A DNA stretch of 64,000 nucleotides. Source: Prunella strophiata. Lineage: Eukaryota > Chordata > Aves > Passeriformes > Prunellidae. The notes under the pieces are model-generated. The model worked only from the letters and a program-made list of their open reading frames with translations. It was not told the origin of the DNA and made no database searches. Shown here piece by piece: positions 24,201 to 35,712 of the stretch. The DNA is taken from positions 47,497,126-47,561,125 of the forward strand of contig JAZBQD010000014.1 of assembly GCA_036583965.1 (NCBI GenBank), in the 5' to 3' direction. Positions within the stretch are counted from its first letter, which is position 1. Every line of letters starts with the position of its first letter. Made by a program: the position numbers and the translations under genes.

Positions 24201-26485
24201 ATCAGGTTAGTCCTCTGCAGTTTAATGAATGGATACGTGGAAGATGATAAATACAAAATTTCATCAGCTATTTAGACAAAGTTATCCTGCTACTGTCATA
24301 AAACATCATTCATATCAAAATGTACATCCAGTTCCTTGTTTAGATTTACTGTGGAGAACCTTCAGAAATCAAAGGAATCAAAGGCAGTAATGGTCCTTTG
24401 ATGGACTTTACTCTTTTCATTTTACGCTCTGAAGTTTTGAGGTATTCGATGGTTTTTTGCTCAGTGCATATGTGCTCAGGAGGTAGATGCTGTGTGGCTC
24501 ACAGGGAAAGTAGATGTACTCCTGCATTACTTGTGTCATGCTCTTCTACACGCAAGATATGACCCTGTGACTCATATGGTTCCTTTCATATCATACATTC
24601 CTGTTCAGATAGGAAGAGAAGAAAAATACACCCTTTCATTTTTTTATCATTCAACCTTACCTCACTACATATTTTGCCTTTAAATCTCTTTTCAACATGG
24701 TGTCCTCCAATTCCTGTGTGACATTGTAGTCCATAACTGATAATTGTGGGGTTTTTCCTCTCATGAAGACTGAAGAACAGTGACCAGATTCAGAAAGGCA
24801 TAATTGTATCAATGATAGATTGATAGAACCTCAATGATAGAACCTCTACCTTCCAGATAGCAAATATTCTACTCCCCCCTCAAAAAAATGAAAAAAAAAA
24901 AGTTACTTTATATTATTGCTTCACTGCCTATTTTTAATATTGCATCCATAAGATATTCAAGATACTCAAGAAGCTTTATGTATCACCCTAACCTGATCTG
25001 AAAACCCTCTGTATATTCACTTGACAGTGATACATATATGTTGAGCCATATGGCACAGGTAGATACCACTAGGTTATTTGTGACACTGTTTCTGGGTATA
25101 AATGGAGATTTGTCCACTCTTGTTTAACAAGTCCTTTTTTCTTTCTCAGAATATTTTGTATCCTGAACAGTTTCAGGTCTGGCAATTATTCATTTTAGTG
25201 AACTTTAATTTGGCTGATATACTCATTTGTGTGTCTCCAGTGATGTGCAATATTTCTATAGCCTTTTCAGATACTGACCAATATATGAACAGGAAGTGTG
25301 AGGACTTTAATGGTTTCTGAGATATTATATGTTTCCATTTTCTGATGTAACACCATGATATTATTATTTGTAATTGTGGCAATGAGCTGATTAAATAAAT
25401 TATAACACCTTAAAAATACAGCTGAGAAGTTTAAATTTATATCCTAGCCTTAATATTTGTCATTGTAATTTGAGGTCATTATGGAGAAAATAATTCAAAT
25501 CAATGTGAAGAAAAATGTAAGCTACTAAGTATAAAATTGGGTTATTCAGTTAAAGTTTTCAGATACTTTTGATATACTTCCGCATTCTGCATGGTTATTT
25601 AGACCACAGTGGAACCAAAGGGCTTGTTATTCCAGAATTCATATACATGTCCCACAAGCACATTCAACAGTATAATATTTACATTTAAAACAGACTAAGA
25701 AAGTTCACAAGTTTGCAACTGTCCCAAATTTTACACTTTTTTCTGCCAGCAACTTTTGCTAAAGTCATTTAAAGTTAAAATGTAAATTTCAAGCCAAATT
25801 CCCTGGTCCCTTAATTCTCCCTAGACAGATAGACAGCATTCACATGTAAGAAATTACTTCTACTCTGAAGTACTCTATTGCTATTGAAAGAATATTGCAG
25901 AAAGTAGATTTGTGTATATCAAAATGAGAGAATGTTAAGCACAACCACAGCAAGCAGGCATATTACACATTTGTACTGTCATACAAGTATCTGTATAAAG
26001 ATAACCCAAAGTTGAAGAGTGTCAACTGAAAGTGCATATTCAAAGATTTGAAGCTTTTAAAATAAAAAAGTTATCTGTAAAAAAGACAGTGACAACATCA
26101 ATTTTCTTTACATTTTTTTTTTCTATCACCTCAATCTTTAATTTTTAACTGAGAACACTGTAATTAGAATGGTCTGCAGTAAAAAAGAATCCACCTAAAT
26201 AATAGACGTTATTATGGGATTTTTTCAGTTTTTCCTTTTGATACTTAGATACAACTTCTGCAGATGCCTGAGATAAATAGCAAAATCTTGCTTCTCTTTC
26301 CCTTTTCTTCCTTCTCCCTGGATACAAAATGCCTTTCTGTGTGTTCTTTTTGGGTTTCAGTTCCACAGAGACTTTCTGTTGTGCCATGAACCAAACAGCA
26401 GAAGGAAATATGTGAAGAATGAAGAAAAGAAAGCCAAGAAGAGAGGGAGAATAATTCAAGGATAGTAAAATTCTATATTATATTA
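21291..26485. other. Unique AT-rich non-coding DNA with one exon-like segment
   Basis: No established gene. A pyrimidine-rich stretch at about 22715-22860 produces open frames rich in F, L and S that are compositional. Imperfect CCTAGC/CCTAAC copies lie at about 23178-23202. Overlapping short duplications of TCAATGATAG and GATAGAACCTC lie at 24809-24846. A segment with both splice signals at 23686-23829 is listed separately. Confidence 0.55.
23686..23829 (+). other. Exon-like segment (speculative)
   Basis: A 144-nt stretch is preceded by an acceptor-like TTTTCATCCCAG and followed by a donor-like AAG|GTATAT. It lies inside a 501-bp open frame (23610-24110), which is long for this composition. 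The segment would be a symmetric phase 1-1 exon of 48 codons encoding a mostly polar peptide that includes VPNEVCNTLAGRIAVPE. I do not recognise the peptide. The polypyrimidine tract before the acceptor is weak, and no partner exon is evident. A chance open frame is still the more likely explanation. Confidence 0.15.
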
Positions 26486-26662
26486 CACTGGAATAGGCCT
26501 CTTAACGAGGTGGTGGATGTCCCAAGCCCATCAGTGTTCAAGAGGTGTTTGGACAATAAGTTTGATAATATGCTTTAACTTTTTGTCATCCCTGAAGTAG
26601 TCAGGCAGTTGAACTAGATGATCATTGTAGGTCCCTTCTAACTGAAAATATTCTACTCTGTG
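26486..26662 (+). mobile_element. CR1 LINE 3' end, diverged
   Basis: A worn copy of the CR1 3' terminus in sense orientation. CACTGGAATAGGCCTC corresponds to the usual GGAACAGGCTCCC block. It is followed by GAGGTGGTGGATGTCCC, GTGTTCAAGAGGTGTTTGGA, and then GTTGAACTAGATGATCATTG and AGGTCCCTTCTAACTG, with remnants of the terminal ATTCTRTG repeat at the end. Many substitutions compared with the copy at 20957-21290 mark it as older. The open frame read backwards across this region (26531-26764) is spurious. Confidence 0.8.
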
Positions 26663-27060
26663 TTGAACAGAAGGGTTATTTATATCACTCACGGATAAAA
26701 AATTTCTACTATAAATTTGGTTTAAGTGCAAGACTCTCCTAAGTCCCAGAGAGATTTCTAGCACTTAAAAGCTAGTTAGTCCTCATCCTAGACTTTCTAA
26801 GCATTGTCATTGCCCTCAAAGGAGTGGGGTCTGCTCTGCAGGGCCACTGGCTGTCCAAGCAGCCACTTCGTGAAATGTGGTTAAAAAGAAACTCCAAAAG
26901 CTCAGTTGCATTTTCTGAGAAAGTTTGCATTTTGCTCATAGAGCAGTGAATTTGCTAGGCAGAGTTTTAATGAAGGTCAAGGAAAGGGCCTAGAAACAGG
27001 GTTTATGAAAGTGTTGTAAGATTCATTATTGTCATTGTGCGGAAAAGGATAATTTTCCTA
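26663..27060. other. Unique spacer between the CR1 fragment and a candidate regulatory block
   Basis: I see no gene or repeat. Base composition becomes less AT-rich toward 27000. Confidence 0.5.
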
Positions 27061-27180
27061 AGAGAAATGGTGACATATACATAATAAAGTCCCTGTCCCT
27101 GTCATGACAGCTCAAGAGCATGCCATCGTTACCACCTATGTCACACTGCAGGTGTGCCTGCCATATGGGTGACAGCCGCT
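27061..27180. promoter_or_regulatory. Candidate regulatory cluster with a TALE-type palindrome
   Basis: Five TGACA/TGTCA cores occur at 27071, 27100, 27106, 27139 and 27170. Two of them form the perfect 12-bp palindrome CTGTCATGACAG at 27099-27110. TGACAG/CTGTCA is the known core half-site of MEIS, PKNOX and TGIF homeodomain proteins. A binding function is inferred from the motif only. Confidence 0.35.
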
Positions 27181-27225
27181 GACTTCTCTGATCAACACAT
27201 AATTATCTCTGAATAAAAATGCACA

Positions 27226-27373
27226 TCGGAGTAGCTGGACATAATGGATTGAGGACCCAGGGCAAAATGCTCTTTGCCGCATCCCGCAGCACCACCTGGG
27301 GGTGGGAGGGGGCTGAGGGGAGCCACAGGAGCTGGGGCAACCTTGAGAAACCCGCAGCGACTGGGCCGCCCCG
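27226..27373. promoter_or_regulatory. Short CpG-bearing GC-rich patch
   Basis: Seven CpG dinucleotides fall within about 150 bp in an otherwise CpG-poor window, in a GC-rich stretch with G-runs such as GGGGGTGGGAGGGGG around 27297. It is much smaller than a normal CpG island. It might be a small promoter, for example of a long non-coding RNA, or an unmethylated enhancer core. Open frames on both strands here reflect composition and do not resemble known proteins. Confidence 0.35.
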
Positions 27374-27599
27374 AGGTTATCTTGTTTCTCCTCCCTGTCT
27401 TCTCTTGGGTAGGGGAGGTCACTTGGTTAATGGCAGGATGCCCCTGATAGAAAAGGTCCTCCTGGTCAGGGCTATTCTCCACTATCTAACCATACATCTC
27501 TCTCACAGCATCTGGATAGTTTCCATTTGCAGAGTCCCCTTCCCCCATAAGATAATAAATATCATATCACAAGGATGGCAGTGCTCCTTCATGGAACAC

Positions 27600-28230
27600 T
27601 GACTGTTTATTAGAGGCAAAAAGTTTAAGAGAAATGCTAACAATGTTCATTAATGGCCTGCATCCAGGTTTAATGAGGCATGTCAATATGCGAACTGGGC
27701 AACATCAGTGGCATAATAGTGGTGGTAAATGGGAGTAATTGTATCCAATTGTACGGCACAGCTTCCAGGAATGAGCCCGAACTGCCAACTGACAATGACA
27801 GAGCAATTATGGGAAGGCAAGCGAGCTGTGTCAAATTAGCACTTGGTGAGAACTCATTTTTCAGAGATGTGCTTGCTCTACAACACCACAAGTGATAGCT
27901 ACTTTATTGTGAGTGATAGGAAGACCAGCACTTAGACTGATGTTCTGATTTGTCAATAGCTGTATTTGAAAGCTTAGTGTCACAAATATATAGAGATATT
28001 CAGGGAGAGAGGCACACTGCTCATGATCCGAAGGATAAGAACGTCGCTGAGAAGGTCATCTGTCAGTGTGAGCTGTCAAAGAGAGATCACACTCTATGAA
28101 AAGGGAACATTCAGCCGACTTAAGTAATTACCTTTGACTGAGATTTGAAGATGTCTTCTTTTGTTGGCCTACATTGACTGCATAATTTATAATTTACTGC
28201 AATCAGTGAAAGGCCAGGAATTGTAACTAA
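27600..28230. promoter_or_regulatory. Candidate conserved non-coding element (enhancer-like)
   Basis: This block reads like developmental regulatory DNA. It is repeat-free and retains CpGs (for example GCGAACTGG, TACGGCAC, GAACGTCGCTG). It is also dense in homeodomain cores: TAAT/ATTA (TTCATTAATGG, GCATAATAG, GCAATTATGG, AAATTAGC, AGTAATTACC) and eight TGTCA/TGACA cores between 27681 and 28078. One of these is an exact CTGTCAA at 28073. It can be read open for about 70 codons on both strands, which fits no protein I know. Conservation is inferred from composition and not measured. The target gene is unknown and may lie outside the window. Confidence 0.4.
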
Positions 28231-29039
28231 GAAAATCCTTATTTTATTTCTCATAATTACATTTCTTCTTTTCTCCCTTAGTGCCTCAGAATGTAAAAGT
28301 AGTATATTCGTGAAATATTTTTCAGTAACTCACTCAAATCACCTTTATCTTTTAAGATATCATACCCAAACCAGGAAGTTTGGGTTTTTTCTTTGGTTTT
28401 GGGGGCCTTTGTTTGCAGATATGAGTCATATCCTATGCCATCTTGCAAAGTACACTACATTCTTAATGTGGCTTTACATGCTTTGTAAGATTATCAATTG
28501 AAAAAGATAAACGAATAATTCAATTTTTTCTTTCTAGTACAGAATAAGAAAAAAAAAATATTTGGAGTACTAAGCACTGAAATTGTAATCCACATCCTAT
28601 TCAGAGATACAGATCAGTTTGATATAGTTTTCAGGACTGCAGAAAGATAAGTATTGTAGCAAATATTTTAGGAACTTTGTGGATTAATAGAATTTTCATT
28701 GCTTGGTGTCTTTTTTTTAACAGTAATCTCGCTGGAGTTATGTTTGAAAAGTAATTTTTCAGCCTTTAATAATCTTAAAAACAAAAGACAATATATGACC
28801 AATTATGCCCTGGGGTATAACAAGTATTACAGTTTTGGTTTTTATCTTAATAGGAAAAAATATCTACTTACATTTTATTAACTGAAAATATAGCATGAAT
28901 TGTTATCAATGTAGCTTTTGAATTTTTATTTTCCCAGGAATAAAGGAATTTTTGGAAACCTTTATTTGAGTTTCTTTAATCTATTTGCCACGGTGGGATG
29001 TTTGGTGTCTCAAACTTTCCAATTCAGACAGGGAAATCT
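28231..29039. other. Unique AT-rich non-coding DNA
   Basis: No gene or mobile element is recognised. A T/G-rich tract with TTTGGGTTTTTTC and TTGGGGGCC lies at about 28378-28415. Confidence 0.55.
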
Positions 29040-30040
29040 TAATTGGGAAGGGCTGAATGATTAATGAATTGCAACAAAGAGAGACCAGGGATTAGCATGC
29101 CTTCTGGCCAAAAACTGTTGTTTAATTCCAGGTGTATTGATTAGCTGTATAGTTATTGACAAAAGAATTAATTTAAGTACTTAAAGTCAATGTTTCTTTA
29201 GTTGAAAACTTTACCTTTAGACACAAGGAAATGCCAGTACAAAACTAGTCAATTAATATACTATCAAAGTAAAGTCAGAGGAGAAAGAGCTTTATGTCTT
29301 CACATTTTAAATTTTAGGTAGGACTTTTTTATGTCATGTTAATATTCTAAGATTCATCAAGGAGCCATATTTAAAATTTGTAATTGTGGGTTTAGTGATG
29401 TTTGCTAATTATTTCATGTTTCCTCTGAACTTTAAAGATTCTTCTAAAACATACTTTGTTTTCTTCAGTTTGAATTTCAGTACCTGACATTATTTTAAAT
29501 TATATGCCTTGCTGATTCTGAAACACATTTTTAATCATTATTTTTTTATGTTTCAGAATTCTTTAGGCCATTCAATTTCCCCTATTGTTGAAAGCTGTTT
29601 AATTCACAATGCCTTGAGTACAGGCCCGTCATCTATTCTATAGTGACTATACCACTTAATAATGGAATAGTGCATCAAAGTGCCACTTAGGTCTCAAATT
29701 GTTATGTATGACTGTCAAAGCGGTGAAAAAAGCAAAAAGAGAAAAAAAAAGGAAAAAAAAAAAAAGAGAAAAAAACCCCCTTGATTTGTCTTTACTACTG
29801 GAACGTGAATTTGTCAGCCAGGTTTTGAAATCACAACAGCATTGCTTGCATCCCCAGCGAGATGTCGAAAACTTGACAGGTACATATTTTTTCAACTACA
29901 AGCACTTCTATAATGAAAACTAAATACACAAATCTTATTTTTTTTTTTTTTTTTTTGCACTTGACAGATAGTTGTTGCCAATGGGATTTAATGTTCAGGT
30001 TTGAGTTGTCAAGAGAAATAACCAATAAGCAATCCAAGTA
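29040..30040. promoter_or_regulatory. Candidate conserved non-coding region with MEIS-type sites
   Basis: Repeat-poor segments at 29040-29165 and 29785-30040 contain homeodomain-like ATTAATGAATTG and GATTAGC motifs. The exact 7-mer CTGTCAA/TTGACAG occurs at 29712-29718, 29873-29879 and 29961-29967, with further TGTCA cores at 29812 and 30007. An A-rich tract (about 29735-29777) and a T run (29938-29956) interrupt it. The regulatory reading is inference. Confidence 0.3.
29938..29956. repeat. Poly(T) tract, 19 nt
   Basis: An uninterrupted run of 19 T precedes GCACTTGACAG. No retroposon body is recognised downstream in antisense, so it is treated as a simple homopolymer. Confidence 0.95.
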
Positions 30041-31463
30041 GTCAGTATACAGATATTCAAAAGCAAAATGCCTGGCTTATGTGATATACTGGGAAGATTT
30101 GAGTGTATAATTAACTAACTGAGGAACCAAGGACACTTAATCTTCCCTCTAATGGCAAGTTCAACCCATCACTGCCTCTCTCCGGGGGACAAACTGTAGC
30201 TTGTTTTCTGGTCACCAGGGCCTTTGGTTGTCATTTTGCTCTTTCTTATTCATCATATCCTTGAGTTCTGGCACTGTTTCTTTCATCACTACTCAGACAC
30301 AGTAAGAATTAACAAGATAAACTATGGTTCATTTCTGAAACTTTATTCATCATCCTCTGTATTTTTAAACTGTGATTGTTTATCTGCCTGCCAACTCTGT
30401 CACAAAATTATCTGTTTTTCTTTCAGAGCACAGAAAATGAATATGCCTTTGTACATTTGTTGCCTGCATAAGCACAAGTTTACAATGTGTACACTGGAAA
30501 CCATCAACAATATCTTAAAAAATGCTCTAAGATCAGTCATTTACCTCCAGGCTATTCACTCATTTACATGACACTGCATGTGTGTGCATGCGTGTGCAGT
30601 ATTTATGTGTAGGGAAGTAAAAAAGCAGGCTGGTGCTAAGGGGAATGGAGTGTGGAGGAGGCCAAATATCTTTTGCATTGAGCAGCTCCCCCTCCCAAAC
30701 CTGCATCTGGGCTCTCAGCAGTCAGTAGGACTGAGCCCACAGTGGCAGGAAGTGCCAACAGAGAAATGCTGCTGAATTCAAGCTTTGCATTGGAGGTTAC
30801 CAGATAGCTCCAGGTGTGAAAGCCCTCTTGAACACACCCATGCAATCAAGTGGACCCCCAACCTCACCTCCCCCCGGGTAAAAAAAGTCCATTTGCTTAA
30901 GAAGCACTCTCCTCAACAAAAGACAATGAAAAGCACAATAAGAGAGCAGTATGTCTAGTGCTTTCTGGGCCACAGCCAGACTTGCAGACCAGGAATCGGG
31001 GGCATCCAGCTGCTCTCCCTGGGTCGCTGATCTTTGCATGTCCAGCTATGGGGCATGGCACACAGCTGATCCAGAAGCCTAAGACCACATATGTGTCCTA
31101 ATGTAGCTCTTATGAATATTCACACAGCAGGGAGTGCAGTAGTGATTTTGTAAACCTGTCAGTACAATTATTCTGGTTACCAAAGTACTGACTGTTAACT
31201 CAGCAAATTTATTACTTGGTATGAAGAAGTTTTACAAATAAACAGAAGAGGTCTCCAAGGAAAAAACCAGAACATGAGGTACACAGGCAAACCCAGGCCT
31301 TAAAGAAGGCATTGTGGGCAAGGAGAGTCAAAATGAAGGCTGACATGACTTCTTTACTTATTCTTCTTAAACCACTCCTGTCACTTGTGTACCGTAAATC
31401 TGTCTTAGGTCATGGATCATTGACCCTGTGGACCAAAACATTTAAGGTCACCAGTACCAGAGT

Positions 31464-31489
31464 AGCTGGTGTGCTTAGCTGGTGTGCTT
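31464..31489. repeat. Perfect 13-bp tandem duplication
   Basis: AGCTGGTGTGCTT occurs twice head to tail with no mismatch. It is a small slippage duplication. Confidence 0.95.
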
Positions 31490-33101
31490 ATGTGTTATGG
31501 ACTTGATCCTGAAAGGTGCTACCAGCCAGAGCTCAGGCTGCTCAGCAGCTCACAGGGCTGGACCTCTGCTCTCTGTAGAAAGGAGCTTTACCATTTTGCT
31601 TGGGAAAGATTGCAGTTTTACAGGAAATCTGCTTTTTGAATAGGAAAGCTGTGCCCTTTTCCAACTAAAAATGTTAAATTTTGAGTGACCATTTTTAACT
31701 AAACTGTAATTTTTACACAAATGTTTTGGTTTAAAAAAAATAAATTATTGAGCCCTCATGAACAGAAGAGAGCAGAAATGTACTTGGGACCACTCATTTT
31801 GATAGTTCTTTCTGATATGTACATGTATAACATTAAAACTTCCATTTTCCCCAGTCTGGAGAAATTAGAAAAAAAGTTCATTAGCCCTTTCCAAATGGCT
31901 GAAAGAGGATTATGATATAATTGCCAACAGATCCTTAAGACACTGGTAGAATAACTGACATTACTATTCTAACGTTAGAAAATTTACTCTAGATGTTTTT
32001 GAATCAAAATATGCATACTTGTCTGTTTAATGCAGGTACTTTTAAACATTAATTGTACCTGATAAAAAGCTCACACCCTGACTGATATACATGTTAGAGG
32101 TACTGTTGTTATCTGCAAGTCTGGATTGCTCAAGGTTATATTACTGGGTTAATAGGATGAGACTTGTGGTTTAACACTCAGGCTTCTGACACACAGCCAT
32201 AAAGATGCTGAATGAAATACAACTGGCTGTCTCTTCCTAGGAAGCAGTCTACAGGCCTCTGGTGATTGTTTCAGAAGTTAGAGAATATTAAAGGTCCTAC
32301 ATTTCAAAGTGCCTCATTTGTAAAAAGGCTTATAAGTGAAATAGCATGGAAAAGACACCCACATGAAGAAAATCTATGTTTAAATATTTATCTGATGGTT
32401 TTTATTTTAAAAAACATAATATTTTGTACAAGAGAAAAAAGATAAGAGAATTATTTTCATGAAACAACTGATCTGTATCTAATCTGTATATAATCTGCAG
32501 AGACATATTAATATCAAAAATAGACTTTCTGAAAAATAAGACATCGCAAAGATTTCATAATATATTTGATTAATCAAAACCCAAACGGAAAGTTCTGATC
32601 TTCCCAGATGCTGATGGCATACAATTTGCTTCAGGTCATTATAAACCATGAAGCACCAAATGCTTGCATATTTTTTATAATACACCAAGCCCTCAAATAT
32701 TTCTGTAAAAAGATCCATCATTAATATCTTACTGTTTCTTTTCCTGGGCTGCATTGTATGGACATAGCATCATGGACTAATTCCTGAAGAAACACTTCCT
32801 TTTTTAAAATTCCTTTTAGTCTGTCAGGCCAGCATGCCTCATACAGAACAGAGAGCAGGTGATGGGGTTTTTTTAGCAACTGCAAAAAAGGAGCAGGAGC
32901 AAGGATCCTCAGCCCTGGTGGCTCAATGGTTAGCCAGAAAAAGGATACAAATAGTTTTATTGTGTTCTCCTTCAGTCCTGGATCCACTTTAGTCCAGCCT
33001 ATTTTTCTGACTTAAATCATGTTTGAGAATAATGTTAACTTATATTAAAGATTTGTCCACAGACTACAGGCAGTTCTCTGAGCAACACTGTAAGTGAGCA
33101 G

Positions 33102-33117
33102 AAAAAAAAAAAAAAAA
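33102..33117. repeat. Poly(A) tract, 16 nt
   Basis: A run of 16 A follows AGTGAGCAG. No element body is recognised. Confidence 0.95.
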
Positions 33118-33265
33118 TTAAATTATGAGAGAAAAAGGAGTGGATTTATTTCAACCAGAGGCTAAACACACTGCCACTATTACCCTTTATTGGCTTCATA
33201 TGTTGCATACATCCCAGAATTAGGTTTTCTAAATATTTAACTACCTAGATGTATTAGATTCCATA

Positions 33266-33306
33266 CCCCCTCCCCCCCCCCCCCCCCCAAAAAAAAAAAA
33301 AAAAAA
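33266..33306. repeat. Compound poly(C)-poly(A) tract
   Basis: Five C, one T and 17 C (33272-33288) pass directly into 18 A (33289-33306). Long C runs are uncommon in this AT-rich setting. They are mutable and prone to sequencing error, so the exact lengths should be treated with caution. Confidence 0.95.
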
Positions 33307-35596
33307 GACAGAAAATGAAAGCTGGAATAAAAAACTGAAAAGCTCAAGGAGGAGCTAAAGTTTTAAAGACTAACTTGTTTAAATGGCATCAGAACTTGTA
33401 CAGATCTTTGTCAACATCAGTGACATTGTAAACTATAGTATATTAAAAAAAAGTTACAATACACACTGAAAATAGAAAACAAGGTCAAGGGTTATATTTT
33501 AGCTAAATGCTTTATTCAAATGAGGCCAAATTTAAACAAGGTTCATTCATTCTCTCTTCTAAGCCCTACAGAGTCTGTTAGGCAAAATTTTGTTTGCCAT
33601 ATTTTTAATTTTTATTCATTGTTGCTCACATGAGTGTCTTGTGTCTTGTTATCCCTTTCTTATGTTTTTTTAGACACCAAATAAAACCATTAGCATTTTT
33701 CAAGTTATGAGAAACAAGAGTAAGAGGGGCAGGATATGCACATCTGACCTTGAAAACAGGGCTGGTGTCTGCCATGCCAAACTCTAAGCTAGCAGTATTG
33801 AAGGAGGCTTAGACTTTGATTAAAATATCCAAAAGACAAAATGCATTCCCTAGCTTTCTCATCTGCTGGCATCTTTCACTTCCTCTCCCCACCTTTCTGT
33901 CCCTCTTGAACCACATCTGACTTCATCCACAGCTGAAGAATGTGACCTTGGTCTCAGGTTACCTAAATGAAGTAAATAAGGGCAAGCTCAGTCACTAAGG
34001 GTTATTAGTAAATCTGTAATTAGTCATCGTGTGCCACCCAGAATTTTTGTCATTTTTATCTCCCTTGACATATCTTTTTATCCTTTTGTAGTCCCCCCTT
34101 CCTTCTACAGTTTTTCCTTTGTTTCCAGTGACTGATCTGGCCACCTTTGGGGATATTCCAAGTTCAGAGTGATTTTTACATTCTAACTTCAGATCTTACA
34201 TACTGGAGGTATGGAATTTCTATATCTGGCAGTACAGGTTGCCTGGGAGATTGGTAAATTCATACTGTGTAGATGAAGAAACCAGATTCGTACTTCTAAA
34301 ACAGGGGTTCATACATAGCAAGATATTCTGATCAGTGGAAGTTAAAATTGATGTTGAAAGTATTGAACTGAAATTTTAAAGGAATGAATGTAAGGAAAGA
34401 CAACACAAACCTAGACTGTTGTTCCCTGTACATGCAAGAGTCTTGCAGTCTCTTTGAGCTGCTACATAAAATTGCCATTTAGAAGGAAAATGGTAAGTGC
34501 AAAATTGCCACAAATACAAGGGACCAGAGAATGTGGAACTGGGTCATTGTTTTAAAACAGGAATATTTCAGAGAGATGCAGAAAAACCCAGGATGCAGGA
34601 AAGAAAAGGAATAAAAAAATGGACAGTAGAGGATTTGCTCAGAGGAATTATTTAATTTTAGAATAGGTGGAATAAAAAAAAAATGTTTTTATTTTATGGA
34701 GTTAACAGAAGATATTGTTGATTATTTTTTAATTTCATCTTATTGCTTGTTACTCATTTGAGAGGGTATATTTTCTTTCTGATAACAATTGATCCAATCA
34801 GAAAAAATTTTTGACCTTGTAAAAACCTTTGACTTTTTATGATGTAAGGACTAGTTCTTATTTACATCCATCCCTAATCAGCCCCTACAGGAAAATTTAA
34901 GGATAAAATGCCATCAGGCCCTAGAAATCAGTCAGGTGGACAAGAGGATACAGTTCATTATCTCCACTGCAGTACAAGGCTGGGGTACTCACCTGTCTCT
35001 TCACATCTACCTCCCAGTTACTCCAACTCTTGTAGTGAACTCACATGAAAGAATTATAAAGACAGGCACTATACATTAGGCATCACCATAAGAAATGTTT
35101 TCAGACACTGCAATAACTGAATAATGATGGTGGGGGATTGCAGTGTTGTTTGAACTGAAGTCACAAGTTGGTTTTTGCAAGATGACTAAGTAAAAAGTTG
35201 TGATGATAGAGACATTAATTTATCAAAATTCATCCGTGTTCTTACAGTAAATGCAGGGCTCCTGTGTGAAAAACTTTCAGATCTTGAGGTTGTAGCCCTT
35301 GTTCCAGTTAAAATCAAAGTTAATGAGTTTCAGAGGGGCAGGATTCCTCCACATCTGCCTACAGATGCACACCCAGGTAGTGCTGAGTATCCCCAGATAC
35401 AGGGAGGTTCTTTGTGCCAATCCTGAATGACCACACTACAGTCTGCTGAGTTGAACTGTGTCATCACATGTGTTATGGTGAGTCAGGTTTAGGTCTGCAA
35501 GATGGAAAAAAGATCCCTAATTATGGGCACTGCTTTTCCTCTAAAAGCATTTCTAAAAATTCAAGAAGGAAGAAAACACTGGTGTGCAGAGACCTC

Positions 35597-35608
35597 TTTT
35601 TTTTTTTT

Positions 35609-35688
<80 letters not shown>

Positions 35689-35712
35689 TTCTTTCTTTTC
35701 TTTCTTTTTCTC
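35597..35712. repeat. TTTC tetranucleotide microsatellite
   Basis: A run of 13 T leads into 20 perfect CTTT units (35610-35689), followed by a few units of variable T length to about 35712. The asymmetric polypyrimidine strand can form triplex (H-DNA) structures. Open frames made only of F, L and S on one strand, or E, K and R on the other, are artefacts of this repeat. Confidence 0.97.

Larger units (their letters stand above)
30041..35590. other. Unique non-coding DNA, including a GC-richer stretch
   Basis: About 5.5 kb without a supportable gene. Positions 30640-31080 are noticeably GC-richer than their flanks but match no element I know. A perfect 13-bp duplication (AGCTGGTGTGCTT) lies at 31464-31489. 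A-runs and a C17A18 tract near 33.1-33.3 kb are listed separately. The segment at about 33970-34060 has some conserved-element character (TAATTAGTC) but is too weak to call. Confidence 0.55.
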
